From contig CAYFVQ010000219.1 of the NCBI GenBank assembly GCA_964346585.1, forward strand, positions 1 to 17,215: a stretch of 17,215 bases of DNA, written 5' to 3'. Both the position numbers and the translations under genes were made by a program. Origin of the DNA: SOIA01 sp964346585. Lineage in GTDB: Bacteria; Acidobacteriota; Aminicenantia; Aminicenantales; Aminicenantaceae. The first letter of the stretch is position 1. Every line of letters begins with the position of its first letter. This document shows, one piece after another, positions 1-7,928 of this stretch. Under the pieces are notes generated by a model. The model had not been told where the DNA came from. It saw nothing but the letters and a program-made list of their open reading frames with translations, and made no database searches.

Positions 1-279
1 ACCTCACCGATGACCAAAATAAAAAATGCCAAAACACCAACATTAATCCAACATGGTGAATTCGATAAACGGGTTCCAATTCCCAATGCTTATGAACTTT
101 TTCAGGGACTTCAAGATATAGGTGTCGAAACAAAACTAATTGTTTATAAAGGTTTTGGCCATGGTATTACAAAACCAAAAGAGCGATTGGCTGCCATGTG
201 GCATAACTGGCAATGGTTTGCGAAATATATATGGGAAGAAGATGTAGAAATTCCAGTCAAAAAAAGCGATCATAAATAG
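1..279 (+). CDS. S9 family (prolyl oligopeptidase) peptidase, C-terminal fragment
   Basis: The frame is open from base 1, so the gene begins outside the window and only the last 92 residues are seen. The fragment opens with TSPMTKIKNAKTPTLIQHG, the usual lead-in to the catalytic Asp in S9 alpha/beta-hydrolase peptidases. GEFDKRVP carries the predicted catalytic Asp (fragment residue 22) and GFGHG the catalytic His (residue 54). The nucleophile Ser would lie upstream, off the window. Such enzymes cleave short peptides after export or in the cytoplasm; which applies here cannot be judged without the N-terminus. The stop is TAG at 277-279. It converges on the GH127 gene, with 169 bp between them. 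Family assignment is firm, substrate unknown. Confidence 0.85.
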   Translation, partial: TSPMTKIKNAKTPTLIQHGEFDKRVPIPNAYELFQGLQDIGVETKLIVYKGFGHGITKPKERLAAMWHNWQWFAKYIWEEDVEIPVKKSDHK

Positions 280-448
280 GAATAATTATGGCCAGAGGTC
301 GATTTTCGTTTACTGAAGAATCGATTGGATCAGTTGTTGTGTTTTCCTGTCCGGTTAAATAATTGCTGGTCCAAAAACTAATGAAATGTGTGTTCGAGCG
401 AGAGAATTAATGGAGATTAAATGTCGAATGTTGAGATGCGACCCCTTC

Positions 449-2872
449 TTATTTGACTTTCCACTCGTGGATTCCAGCAGAAAATTTTTCTTGGAGTTGG
501 ATTTCCAGGCGGATAGCTGACGTCCGGACAGGAGTGAACGTGACCTTGTTGTACATGTCTTTTTTCACACCATAGGGATTTTGATTCACCACAGGGATCC
601 ACTCGATTCCTCTTTTATACAGGACTTTCCAGGACACAGGAACTCGGCATTGCCCTCGACCTGTGTCGTCGAACCAGTAGACTTCAACTTCGGTGATAGA
701 TTCCGGCTTCTTGAAATCATACTGCACCCATTCCACGGTTCCTTTTGTGGGCCACCAGTGGAGATAGGGGTGGGCATGGTCGTTGGAGTCCTTCGGTTCC
801 CACTGGTCATTGATGGGTGCGCCATTTTTATCACGAGAAACACTGACCTTGCTAGTGGAGGCGATTGTCGGCTTAGGAAGGGCTCGCGCCAGTGGCTCTT
901 CACGCGGCAGCCAGACTGACATTTCACCCTGGCCGCGATGGGCCCAGGCGTAGTAAGGAATGGCGATGAATTCCTGCTGTTTTGTTATCGTTTCTTTTTC
1001 CTCTTTTCCTTGATGCAATGCGAAGGCTTTGCCCGTGATGACAGAAACGCCGTCGAACATATCTTCTCGATGTTCAACCCACAGTTCGACATCGTCCGGT
1101 AAAACAAGATTGCTTATGGAGTCTTGATTATCCGGCCATTCCGCGCAGTAGACGAGTGGGCCCCTAACGAGTGCGGTTTTTCCGGTGTTTTCCTTGATCT
1201 CAGGATGGCTGAGCACGCGACGGACTGGCATAGGCAGGTTCAGTTCTACAGTATCCCCCTTATTCCAGGTGCGTCGGATTTGAGCATAGCCCTTTTTGAG
1301 GTTGAGACTTATCGGCTCACCATTGACTTTAAGGATGACCTGCTTGCCGCTTTGTTTCATGTAGCGATACAGGTCGCTGGGGACAGGCTGATTTTGTGCC
1401 CATCCTGGAATCCGGACATGAACGGCAAAGCGGGCAGGACTGTCAGGATCAACCCTAATTTTTATGTTTCCATCCCAGGGGTACTCGGTTTCTTGTCTGA
1501 ATTGAACATTATTCCCTTTGAGAGTCACTTGAAGCTCGCTGTCTATGAACAGGTTGACATAAAAGATGCCATCCCGCATGGCATACATGTATCCAGGAAT
1601 CGAGGGCATGAAGCGCGATATGTTGCTCGGACAACAGGCACAGGCAAACCAAGGGCTGCGTGTGTGCTGGCCAAAGGATTCCAGCGGGTTGGGGTAGAAG
1701 AAGAGATTGCCGCTTAAGGCGACTCCGGAGATCAGCCCGTTATACAGGACTCGTTCCAGGACATCGATGTACTTGGAATCCCCGTGGAGCAGAAACATAC
1801 GATGGTTCCACAATGCGTTGCCGATCGAGGCACATGTTTCCGCATAGGCTGTGGCGTTGGGAAGATTATAGTCTCCGCCAAAAGCTTCCCCTGCACCCGT
1901 GGCTCCTATGCCCCCTGTCAGGTAGAGCTTTCCGAATATGACATCTTCCCAGATTCGGTCGATAGCCTGGATGTAGGAAGAGTCGCCAGTGAGCGCTGCC
2001 ACATCCGCCATTCCTGAATACATGTAAGCTGCCCGCACAGCGTGCCCCACGGCTTCGCTCTGTTCGATGACTGGTTGGTGGTCCTGGGAGTATTCTTTGA
2101 ACAGTTCGCGGTCCTCGGAGTTCCCGCGCTCGTCCAGGAAGAATTTCGCCAGTTCCAGGTATTTTTGGTCCCCGGTGACACGGTACAGCTTGACCAGTCC
2201 GATCTCGATTTCCTGATGCCCGGGAGCCCCATGTTTCTTTCCCGGCCCGAAAACGCTGGCAATGAGATCAGCGTTTTTCAGAGCCATATCCAGGAAAATT
2301 CTTTTTCCTGTGGCCAGGTAATGAGCGACTGCGGCTTCGTACATGTGGCCGACATTGTACAGTTCGTGGCCCAGATACATGTTTGCCCAACGGTCTTCTT
2401 CCACCCAGCGAACATGGGATTCAGAATTGACTGTTCGAGCGGTATACAGGTATCCGTCATCCTCTTGGGCGGCTGCGATTTTAGCGATCAGGTCATCCAG
2501 GTATCTGTCAAGTTCCGGATCAGGATTCACGCGCAGGGAGTAAGAGGCCCCTTCGATGATTTTGAAGACATCCGAGTCGTCAAAGGGATATACCGAACAG
2601 AACGTCCCTCTTTCCTTCTGGCCTGATTTGACTGAGGCAGCTTCCTCGAAATTTTTGATGCGGCCGGTTTCCACACACTGCTCAAAAGCGTAGGGGATGG
2701 TAACTTTCTGGTTGGTTTCCATCCTTGGCCCCCAGAATTGGTCGGTGATGTGAACTTCGGTGAAACTGATGGGCTGATAAGGATAATCCTTTTGAGTTCC
2801 AGCTTTCCGACAGACTGAAAAGACAAGAAAGAAAATACTTATGGATAACAAAACTCTAACGATTTTTTTCAT
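449..2872 (-). CDS. GH127 (DUF1680) beta-L-arabinofuranosidase-like glycoside hydrolase, exported
   Basis: An 807-residue protein. Residues 1-21 form a hydrophobic signal peptide ending in FSVC, a poor lipobox, so it may be secreted or a lipoprotein. Residues about 35-450 match the alpha/alpha-barrel of GH127. The catalytic set known from Bifidobacterium HypBA1 is present: Glu329 in GEAF, Glu345 and Cys347 in the ETC motif, and Cys413-Cys414 in CCPSN. In that family these bind Zn, and a cysteine thiolate acts as nucleophile. A beta-sandwich region follows (VHVRIPGW). From about residue 670 there is a C-terminal beta-rich domain that resembles an F5/8-type (CBM32-like) carbohydrate-binding module. 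An AGGAGG site (2877-2882) lies 4 bases before the ATG. The predicted role is release of L-arabinofuranose or a related sugar from glycans. The exact linkage is not readable from sequence. Confidence 0.88.
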   Translation of the reverse strand: MKKIVRVLLSISIFFLVFSVCRKAGTQKDYPYQPISFTEVHITDQFWGPRMETNQKVTIPYAFEQCVETGRIKNFEEAASVKSGQKERGTFCSVYPFDDSDVFKIIEGASYSLRVNPDPELDRYLDDLIAKIAAAQEDDGYLYTARTVNSESHVRWVEEDRWANMYLGHELYNVGHMYEAAVAHYLATGKRIFLDMALKNADLIASVFGPGKKHGAPGHQEIEIGLVKLYRVTGDQKYLELAKFFLDERGNSEDRELFKEYSQDHQPVIEQSEAVGHAVRAAYMYSGMADVAALTGDSSYIQAIDRIWEDVIFGKLYLTGGIGATGAGEAFGGDYNLPNATAYAETCASIGNALWNHRMFLLHGDSKYIDVLERVLYNGLISGVALSGNLFFYPNPLESFGQHTRSPWFACACCPSNISRFMPSIPGYMYAMRDGIFYVNLFIDSELQVTLKGNNVQFRQETEYPWDGNIKIRVDPDSPARFAVHVRIPGWAQNQPVPSDLYRYMKQSGKQVILKVNGEPISLNLKKGYAQIRRTWNKGDTVELNLPMPVRRVLSHPEIKENTGKTALVRGPLVYCAEWPDNQDSISNLVLPDDVELWVEHREDMFDGVSVITGKAFALHQGKEEKETITKQQEFIAIPYYAWAHRGQGEMSVWLPREEPLARALPKPTIASTSKVSVSRDKNGAPINDQWEPKDSNDHAHPYLHWWPTKGTVEWVQYDFKKPESITEVEVYWFDDTGRGQCRVPVSWKVLYKRGIEWIPVVNQNPYGVKKDMYNKVTFTPVRTSAIRLEIQLQEKFSAGIHEWKVK

Positions 2873-2973
2873 GTGTCCTCCTGTTTAGATGAAACAGTAA
2901 TCACTGGACTTCCCTATGCTGAGGTGAAAAAACAGTGTCGGTGCATGCATGTCACGTACAAAATGATTCAAGA

Positions 2974-3002
2974 ATAATACTATACTACATTTTTCTTATC
3001 AA
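2974..3002 (-). promoter_or_regulatory. Sigma-70-like promoter for the GH127 gene
   Basis: On the minus strand TTGATA (2997-3002) and TATTAT (2974-2979) are separated by exactly 17 bases. This would start transcription near 2967 and give a leader of roughly 95 nt before the GH127 ATG at 2872. It lies just outside the inverted repeat at 3020-3115. Confidence 0.5.
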
Positions 3003-3019
3003 TGGGGAACGTAGAAAAT

Positions 3020-3115
3020 GGGGTCAGACCTTAGTAACTTCAGTAATTTCATTTTAAAAAAAAGCTAGATGATGCAATTGAATTCAAATTACTGAAGTTA
3101 CTAAGGTCTGACCCC
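3020..3115. repeat. Perfect 30-bp inverted repeat, REP/MITE-like element
   Basis: Bases 3020-3049 and 3086-3115 are exact reverse complements, separated by a 36-base AT-rich centre. The outer ends read GGGGTCAGACC and GGTCTGACCCC. The structure would fold into a very stable hairpin. It is too long and too perfect for an ordinary terminator, lacks a T-run after the stem, and sits between two divergent promoters, so a terminator role is unlikely. GGGGTCAG-type ends resemble palindromes associated with IS200-like (RAYT, Y1) transposases. That link is from memory, and there is no transposase gene in this window. It could be a non-autonomous mobile palindrome. Confidence 0.75.
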
Positions 3116-3159
3116 GATATTACTAAGGGGGTACCTTGGGGAACATCGCCTTATTGTTA

Positions 3160-3188
3160 TTGATTAGCAAAGTTCGCTGTGGTATATA
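3160..3188 (+). promoter_or_regulatory. Sigma-70-like promoter for the HAD hydrolase gene
   Basis: TTGATT (3160-3165) and TATATA (3183-3188) are separated by 17 bases. The start site is predicted near 3195, about 45 nt before the GTG at 3240. Confidence 0.5.
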
Positions 3189-3239
3189 AGCCCTCGAAAT
3201 CTTATTTTACAGAGAGGAAGTAAAACTCCAACAAGTATT

Positions 3240-3941
3240 GTGAAATCGCAAAAAGAAAAGAACATGCCTCACATAAAAGGTCAGACATTGGCTGTTATCT
3301 TCGACATGGATGGTGTGATCGTGGACAACATGAAATACCACAAAAAAGCCTGGGAATTGTTCTTGATGAAGTATGCTCCGGATATGGATGGGGAAGAGTT
3401 CAGCGAGAATTTCGGAAAAGTCAACAAGGATTTATTGAAAATCGTGTTTCAAAGAGAGGTCACGGATGAGGAGGAGTCAAGGTTTGGGGACGAGAAGGAA
3501 GCTCTGTACCGTGAGCTTTACGCAGAAGATATTGCGCCGACAGATGGCCTTGTCGAGTTTTTACATGAATTGAAAGAAAACAGCGTGAAAACTGCGGTCG
3601 CTTCTGCTGCACCCAAGGTCAACGTGGACTTTGTGTTTGAGAAAACCGGGCTGCGTCAATACTTTGATGTTTCGATAGATGCCAACGATGTGACGCGAGG
3701 AAAACCGGATCCCGAGATCTATCTGAAGACGGCTGAAAAATTGAATTGTCCTCCGGAGGCGTGCCTTGTCTTTGAAGACTCAATGCCCGGGATTCAAGCC
3801 GGCCGAAACGCGGGTATGAAGGTCATCGGCGTGGCCACGTCTCATCCAGCTGATAAACTGAAAGATACAGAGTTTGTGATCAAGGATTTCACAGAAATCA
3901 ATTTCAAAACTGTCCTGGATTACTTAATAACTGCTGACTGA
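3240..3941 (+). CDS. HAD-superfamily hydrolase, beta-phosphoglucomutase-like
   Basis: A 233-residue cytoplasmic HAD subfamily IA protein with all four motifs: FDMDGV (nucleophile Asp22, acid/base Asp24), Ser122 in VASAAP, Lys155 in GKPDPEIY, and Glu179-Asp180 in VFEDS. The helical cap lies between motifs I and II. The pattern fits beta-phosphoglucomutase and sugar-phosphate phosphatases, which act on hexose phosphates. Which of the two reactions it performs cannot be told. The start is uncertain. GTG at 3240 gives the full frame, while ATG at 3264 gives MPHIKGQ and is nearer the usual distance from motif I. The only good Shine-Dalgarno-like stretch (GAGAGGAAG, about 3211-3219) is too far from either. 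Its last 22 bases overlap the 3' end of the convergent propeller gene. Confidence 0.85.
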   Translation: MKSQKEKNMPHIKGQTLAVIFDMDGVIVDNMKYHKKAWELFLMKYAPDMDGEEFSENFGKVNKDLLKIVFQREVTDEEESRFGDEKEALYRELYAEDIAPTDGLVEFLHELKENSVKTAVASAAPKVNVDFVFEKTGLRQYFDVSIDANDVTRGKPDPEIYLKTAEKLNCPPEACLVFEDSMPGIQAGRNAGMKVIGVATSHPADKLKDTEFVIKDFTEINFKTVLDYLITAD

Positions 3942-6655
3942 GGGCCGACTGACCAGCCGGCTCTTTTCTTTATCACCGCTTTTTGGGTTAATTTCTTGTC
4001 TCCAATCTCCAGGATGACCACGTATTCGCCCGGTTCGGCTAAAGCCCGTCCAAATCTCCTTCGTGCTTGAGATGACTGTCGTTCAGGAGGTTGGATACGC
4101 ATATTCCAGTGAACCCGGTTGATCCCCGAATCGGTCGCCCCATTCATCTGGCTCAGGACTTTTCCGTACGGATCAGTGATCGTGATCTTGGCTTTTTCTT
4201 TGGTTTTATTCTTCAGATAATAATCGATCACGATGGCATTGGGTTCGTTCGGAGTGGAAAGATGTCTATCCCCATAGAGATTATAGTTACCCCAGGGGCG
4301 GGTTGTCCACTGGGCTTTGGGCTCTACAGAGAACAAGTGGACATCCTTTTCGAGAACGTCTTCCTTTAGTTCCTGAAGAGGGGAGATATCCGTGATATAG
4401 ATGCCCCGTCCGTAAGTCCCCACAACCAGGTCGTTTTCCCGTGGATGAACCAGCAGGTCGTGCACAGCGATAGTGGGCATGTTGTTGCGGAAGTACTCCC
4501 AATTCTGGCCGCCGTCTATGCTGACGTAAACTCCTTTATCATTCCCGAGAAAAAGGAGATTAGGATTTTTTCGGTCCTCAAAGATCACATTGATCGGCTT
4601 ATCCGGAAGATTGCCAATGATCTCTGTCCAGGTCTCTCCAAAATCAGTCGTCCTGTAGAGGAACGGCCTGAAATCATCTCTCCTGTATCCGGATTTGGAG
4701 ACATAAGCTATCCCCTCTTCATGATGAGAAGCGAACACTCGGCTGACCCAGTAGTTTTCAGGCGCCCCAGCCGTGACGATGGCCGAGGTTCGGTCGTGCC
4801 ACTGGGCGCCGCCATCCTTGGTCACCCATACTTTGCCGTCATCCGTTCCAACCCAAATAATCCCAGGAGTCACGGGAGATTCGGAGATTGTGGTGATCGT
4901 GCAGTATTGGATGTGTCCTTTTCCTGCGATTTTTACCGGGTCGTTTAAGGTCAGGTCAGGGCTGATTTCCTGCCAGTTATCCCCTCGCTGCATGGAGCGA
5001 AGCAGAATCTGTGTTCCCGCGTAGATAATTTCACTGTTGTGAGGAGAGATATGGAGTGGGGGACACGAGTTGAACCTGTAGGGATCCTTTCCCTCTTCTC
5101 TTCTAGGCTGTATGTTTGTTCGGGTTCCCAGTTTCTGGTCGACACGATGGTGACCTCCGAATTGGATGGTGTTGTAGACCCAACGGCTGTCAATGGGATC
5201 GATGACATTGTACATTCCGTCCCCGTAGCCGAGCGGTATGCAGTCCTCCAGAGTGACGCTTCCTGACCAGCTGTTGCTGGGGATTTTCCACGAGTCATGG
5301 CACTGCAGCCCGCCATAGATGTTATAAGGATCGTCCATGTCCACGCCGATGGCATAGTACTGGGCCATGGGAAGGTTGTCGTAATAGTCGCATGTCTTCC
5401 CCCCATCGTACGAAACATAGACACCGCCGTCACTCCCCATGAAAATGCGGTTAGAGTTTTGAGGGTCGATCCACAGAGTGCGAATATCCCCGAAAGCGCG
5501 GGGGAACATTTTCCTCGGCGGCCAGCTTATATCGTGCCAGGTCTTTCCGCCATCGATGGAGCTAGCTATGGAGATGGTGGTGACATAGACATTCTGGTCG
5601 TTATTGGGGTCAACACGGATCTGATTGAAGGAGTAAGCCGCCTTTCCTCCCACATTATCCTTGATGGAATTCATTTTTTTCCAGGTCTTGCCCGCATTGT
5701 CACTGCGGTAGACTTCGCCGCCGATCTCTCTTTTCTGGGGTTCCAGACCGCGTCTGCGGTCCTGTTCGGCTTCTTGTTTAGTCGGAGAGCGCAAGTTGCA
5801 GTTCTCGATTACAGCGTAGACAATATCCGGATTCTTCCTGTAGATATCCAGACCGATGCGCCCGATTTTCCCCTTGGGAAGGCCTTTCTTGAGAATTTCC
5901 CACTTGCTGCCGCCATCTGTTGTCTTGTAAATTCCGCTTCCGGATCCTCCAGCCTCGAAATGCCAGGGAAGCCGTTGTTTATCGTAGGCCGCCGCATACA
6001 GCACGTCAGGATTATCCCGGTTCATGGCCAGGTCAATCACTCCGATTTTCTCGTTGATGTACAGGACTTTCCTCCAGGTTTTTCCTCCATCCGTGGTTTT
6101 AAACACCCCGCGCTCCTCATTGGATGAAAAAAGATGCCCCTCTGCGGCCACGTAGACGATATCCGGATTTGTGGGGTGGATAAGGATTCGTCCGATATGA
6201 TGTGTATCTTTCAATCCCATGTGTGTGAATGTCTTGCCGCCGTCTGTGGATTTATAAACACCGTCGCCCCAATAAGAACTTCGGGCTGTGGCGTGCTCGC
6301 CAGTCCCTACCCAAAGGATATCCGGATTGGAGGGAGCCAGGTCGATGTCACCAATCGAGAAGACATCCTGGTCGTCAAAGAGAGGTTCAAATGTCGTTCC
6401 ATTGTTGGTCGTCTTCCATAGCCCGCCGTTTCGTCCCGCCACATAAAAGGTATAGAGATGAGCTTGCTGTGGAGATTCTGGAACCGCAAAATCACTGATC
6501 CAGGAACCGCTCCGAAAAGGTCCCAGGTTCCGGTAAGTGAAGTTTTTTAAAAGGTCTTGATCAGAATGTTCCTGTCCGATGGCCATATTATTTACAAGAA
6601 TAGCCATAAATCCAAGGAATATAAGCGTGTATTGAATATACTTTGATTTGACCAT
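3920..6655 (-). CDS. Exported Asp-box (VPS10/sortilin/BNR-like) beta-propeller protein
   Basis: A 911-residue protein with a signal peptide (residues about 1-28, cleavage likely after AIG). Asp-box repeats run through most of its length: STDGGKTF (136-143), TTDGGKTW (187-194), TTDGGSKW (245-252), SDNAGKTW (318-325), SIDGGKTW (366-373) and SYDGGKTC (415-422). Three more lie further on (TKDGGAQW, TTDFGETW, SIDGGQNW). NPDIVYV-type strands between the boxes fit multi-bladed propellers of the BNR/VPS10 class. The last 100 residues look like an Ig-like FlgD-type domain (ITDPYGKVL). No sialidase catalytic set is apparent, so a binding or scaffold role outside the cytoplasm is more likely than glycosidase activity. 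A strong RBS, AGGAGG (6663-6668), precedes the ATG. The ligand is unknown. Confidence 0.85.
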   Translation of the reverse strand: MVKSKYIQYTLIFLGFMAILVNNMAIGQEHSDQDLLKNFTYRNLGPFRSGSWISDFAVPESPQQAHLYTFYVAGRNGGLWKTTNNGTTFEPLFDDQDVFSIGDIDLAPSNPDILWVGTGEHATARSSYWGDGVYKSTDGGKTFTHMGLKDTHHIGRILIHPTNPDIVYVAAEGHLFSSNEERGVFKTTDGGKTWRKVLYINEKIGVIDLAMNRDNPDVLYAAAYDKQRLPWHFEAGGSGSGIYKTTDGGSKWEILKKGLPKGKIGRIGLDIYRKNPDIVYAVIENCNLRSPTKQEAEQDRRRGLEPQKREIGGEVYRSDNAGKTWKKMNSIKDNVGGKAAYSFNQIRVDPNNDQNVYVTTISIASSIDGGKTWHDISWPPRKMFPRAFGDIRTLWIDPQNSNRIFMGSDGGVYVSYDGGKTCDYYDNLPMAQYYAIGVDMDDPYNIYGGLQCHDSWKIPSNSWSGSVTLEDCIPLGYGDGMYNVIDPIDSRWVYNTIQFGGHHRVDQKLGTRTNIQPRREEGKDPYRFNSCPPLHISPHNSEIIYAGTQILLRSMQRGDNWQEISPDLTLNDPVKIAGKGHIQYCTITTISESPVTPGIIWVGTDDGKVWVTKDGGAQWHDRTSAIVTAGAPENYWVSRVFASHHEEGIAYVSKSGYRRDDFRPFLYRTTDFGETWTEIIGNLPDKPINVIFEDRKNPNLLFLGNDKGVYVSIDGGQNWEYFRNNMPTIAVHDLLVHPRENDLVVGTYGRGIYITDISPLQELKEDVLEKDVHLFSVEPKAQWTTRPWGNYNLYGDRHLSTPNEPNAIVIDYYLKNKTKEKAKITITDPYGKVLSQMNGATDSGINRVHWNMRIQPPERQSSQARRRFGRALAEPGEYVVILEIGDKKLTQKAVIKKRAGWSVGPQSAVIK

Positions 6656-6720
6656 CTGTTCGCCTCCTAAAGCTCTAATGTTGGTGAAGCCCGTTCAATT
6701 GTGTTGCTTCACCGCATTAA

Positions 6721-6749
6721 ATTAAAAGACAAAATCGTGTCTAATTCAA
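6721..6749 (-). promoter_or_regulatory. Sigma-70-like promoter for the Asp-box propeller gene
   Basis: On the minus strand TTGAAT (6744-6749) and TTTAAT (6721-6726) are separated by 17 bases, with a start predicted near 6714. The spacer holds a small inverted repeat, AGACA/TGTCT (6727-6731 and 6738-6742), that could be a repressor site. Confidence 0.45.
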
Positions 6750-6879
6750 GTAGAAAGAAGTTAGTTCATAATTGGAAATTTTGTATAATCACATTGAATC
6801 TTTTATCGCTTGTATTCGGGCCAAAAATGATGAGAGACATTAGAAGTGAAAAAAGAATACAATAAATCAAATGAAAATC

Positions 6880-6910
6880 TTGACTTTGCCCAGGAGGATT
6901 TTATAATCCT
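6880..6910 (+). promoter_or_regulatory. Strong promoter of the AOR operon, with a palindrome over the -10
   Basis: TTGACT (6880-6885) and a consensus TATAAT (6902-6907) are separated by 16 bases. The start is predicted near 6914, leaving a leader of about 160 nt before the ATG at 7078. The -10 box lies inside the inverted repeat AGGATT-TTAT-AATCCT (6895-6910), placed where a bound regulator would block RNA polymerase. Together with the propeller promoter this accounts for the 422-base gap 6656-7077. The rest of that gap shows no gene. Another TATAAT (6784-6789) lacks a -35 partner. Confidence 0.55.
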
Positions 6911-7077
6911 TTCTCATATAGAGTTCGCAATCAATTTTCGTGCGCCATGCGTTTAAGGAATTCCATGAGATTGAAAAATGGAGAAGAGGGCGAAAAAAGT
7001 GATTCTTACATATTTGTTTTGGTAATTCAGATAAAAGAGAATAGAAGGAATAAAAGAATATAAAAGGAGGAGTTAAT

Positions 7078-7350
7078 ATGGCAAAAATTAAAGTGAGTGT
7101 GGACAGGATTAATGGCCATTGTAATCTTCCTTTACTGGTGGGTGATCATTTCTTTGTGGAGGATTCCAAACTCTTTATCCCGGAGGGCAAGTTTATCTGT
7201 ATCTGGGCATTACAGAGCATGATGCCGGTCTTTCCCATCCTGGCAGCCAAAGATCAGTTAGAGGAGGGCCATTGGGTAAAAAAAGTGAAGACTTTTTCCT
7301 GCCCGGACCCGAAAGGCCTCGTACAGTTCCGGCTTGAAGTCGTCCGTTAG
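7078..7350 (+). CDS. TIGR04076-like small protein, first gene of the AOR operon
   Basis: A 90-residue soluble protein with no signal peptide. The pattern PEGKFICIWAL (about residues 35-45) followed near the end by SCPDPKGLVQFRLE matches my recollection of the TIGR04076 family, small proteins of about 90 residues seen in anaerobes and of unknown function. Cys residues near positions 15, 40 and 74 could bind a metal or cluster, but this is inference. The RBS is excellent (AAAAGGAGG, 7062-7070, 7 bases from ATG). It is followed 67 bases later by the ferredoxin gene on the same strand, so it is likely co-transcribed with the oxidoreductase. A maturation or electron-transfer accessory role is possible but not shown. 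Confidence 0.75.
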   Translation: MAKIKVSVDRINGHCNLPLLVGDHFFVEDSKLFIPEGKFICIWALQSMMPVFPILAAKDQLEEGHWVKKVKTFSCPDPKGLVQFRLEVVR

Positions 7351-7417
7351 CGGATGATACGAATCTTACATTTGTCCGTCAAATCATTACCCTTTTACAT
7401 GACAGAGAGGTTAGCGA

Positions 7418-7927
7418 ATGATCAGAGTAGATATCAGCAAATGCACGGGATGTAAAAAATGTGAAACTACCTGTGCCTTTTTCCGTTCTGGGAGGATCAA
7501 TAATCGATTGGCCAGGATGAAAGTCTTGAATTTGTATGAGGTCGGCCTGGACGGACCAGTATTCTGTATCCAGTGCAAGGAACAGTACTGCCTGCGCTGT
7601 CCGGAAGACGCTATAACAGAGGGATCTAAGGGACAGATAATCGTCTCTCCCACTCTATGCACACTCTGTGGCGTTTGTGAGAAGGCCTGCCCGATAGGAG
7701 CAATTGAGATATTCAATGATATAGTCTATGTCTGTGACCTCTGTGGAGGAAGGCCCAAATGTGTTGAAGTCTGCACAGAAGGAGCCATTACCTATTCGGC
7801 TGACAAAGGAAGAAAACCTTCTCTAGAAACCTTCAAAAAGGGAACCGGCCGAATGAATCCCAGCCAGAAGCAAAAGTCATATCTCAAGAAGAAAGGCTCG
7901 AGTATCAGAAAAAGCTGGAGACGTTAA
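7418..7927 (+). CDS. Four-cluster [4Fe-4S] ferredoxin, probable electron-transfer subunit of AOR
   Basis: A 169-residue iron-sulfur protein with sixteen Cys in four groups: 9/12/15/19, 50/53/58/61, 81/84/87/91 and 106/109/115/119. This is the HycB/DmsB-like arrangement for four [4Fe-4S] clusters. Residues 128-169 form a strongly basic tail (KKKGSSIRKSWRR) with no Cys. There is no Tat or other signal peptide, so it is cytoplasmic. The RBS GAGAGG (7405-7410) is well placed. Its stop is one base before the AOR start codon, and it carries the AOR Shine-Dalgarno sequence, which implies translational coupling. Similar polyferredoxins accompany AOR-family oxidoreductases in other anaerobes and pass electrons to ferredoxin or other acceptors. 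Confidence 0.9.
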   Translation: MIRVDISKCTGCKKCETTCAFFRSGRINNRLARMKVLNLYEVGLDGPVFCIQCKEQYCLRCPEDAITEGSKGQIIVSPTLCTLCGVCEKACPIGAIEIFNDIVYVCDLCGGRPKCVEVCTEGAITYSADKGRKPSLETFKKGTGRMNPSQKQKSYLKKKGSSIRKSWRR

Positions 7928-7928
7928 A

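Noticed and set aside
288..362. 24-codon ORF after the S9 peptidase (MARGRFSF...)
   Set aside because: It has a weak AGGA at a plausible distance, but it is short, matches no known family and could be chance.
1124..1717. Long open frame (197 codons) on the plus strand
   Set aside because: It is antisense to the GH127 gene, has no RBS and no recognisable domain; it is a composition shadow of a GC-rich coding region.
5297..6127. 276-codon open frame on the plus strand
   Set aside because: It lies wholly antisense to the Asp-box propeller. Its regular HVDI/PVDIQ-like repeats mirror the Asp-box periodicity of the real gene.
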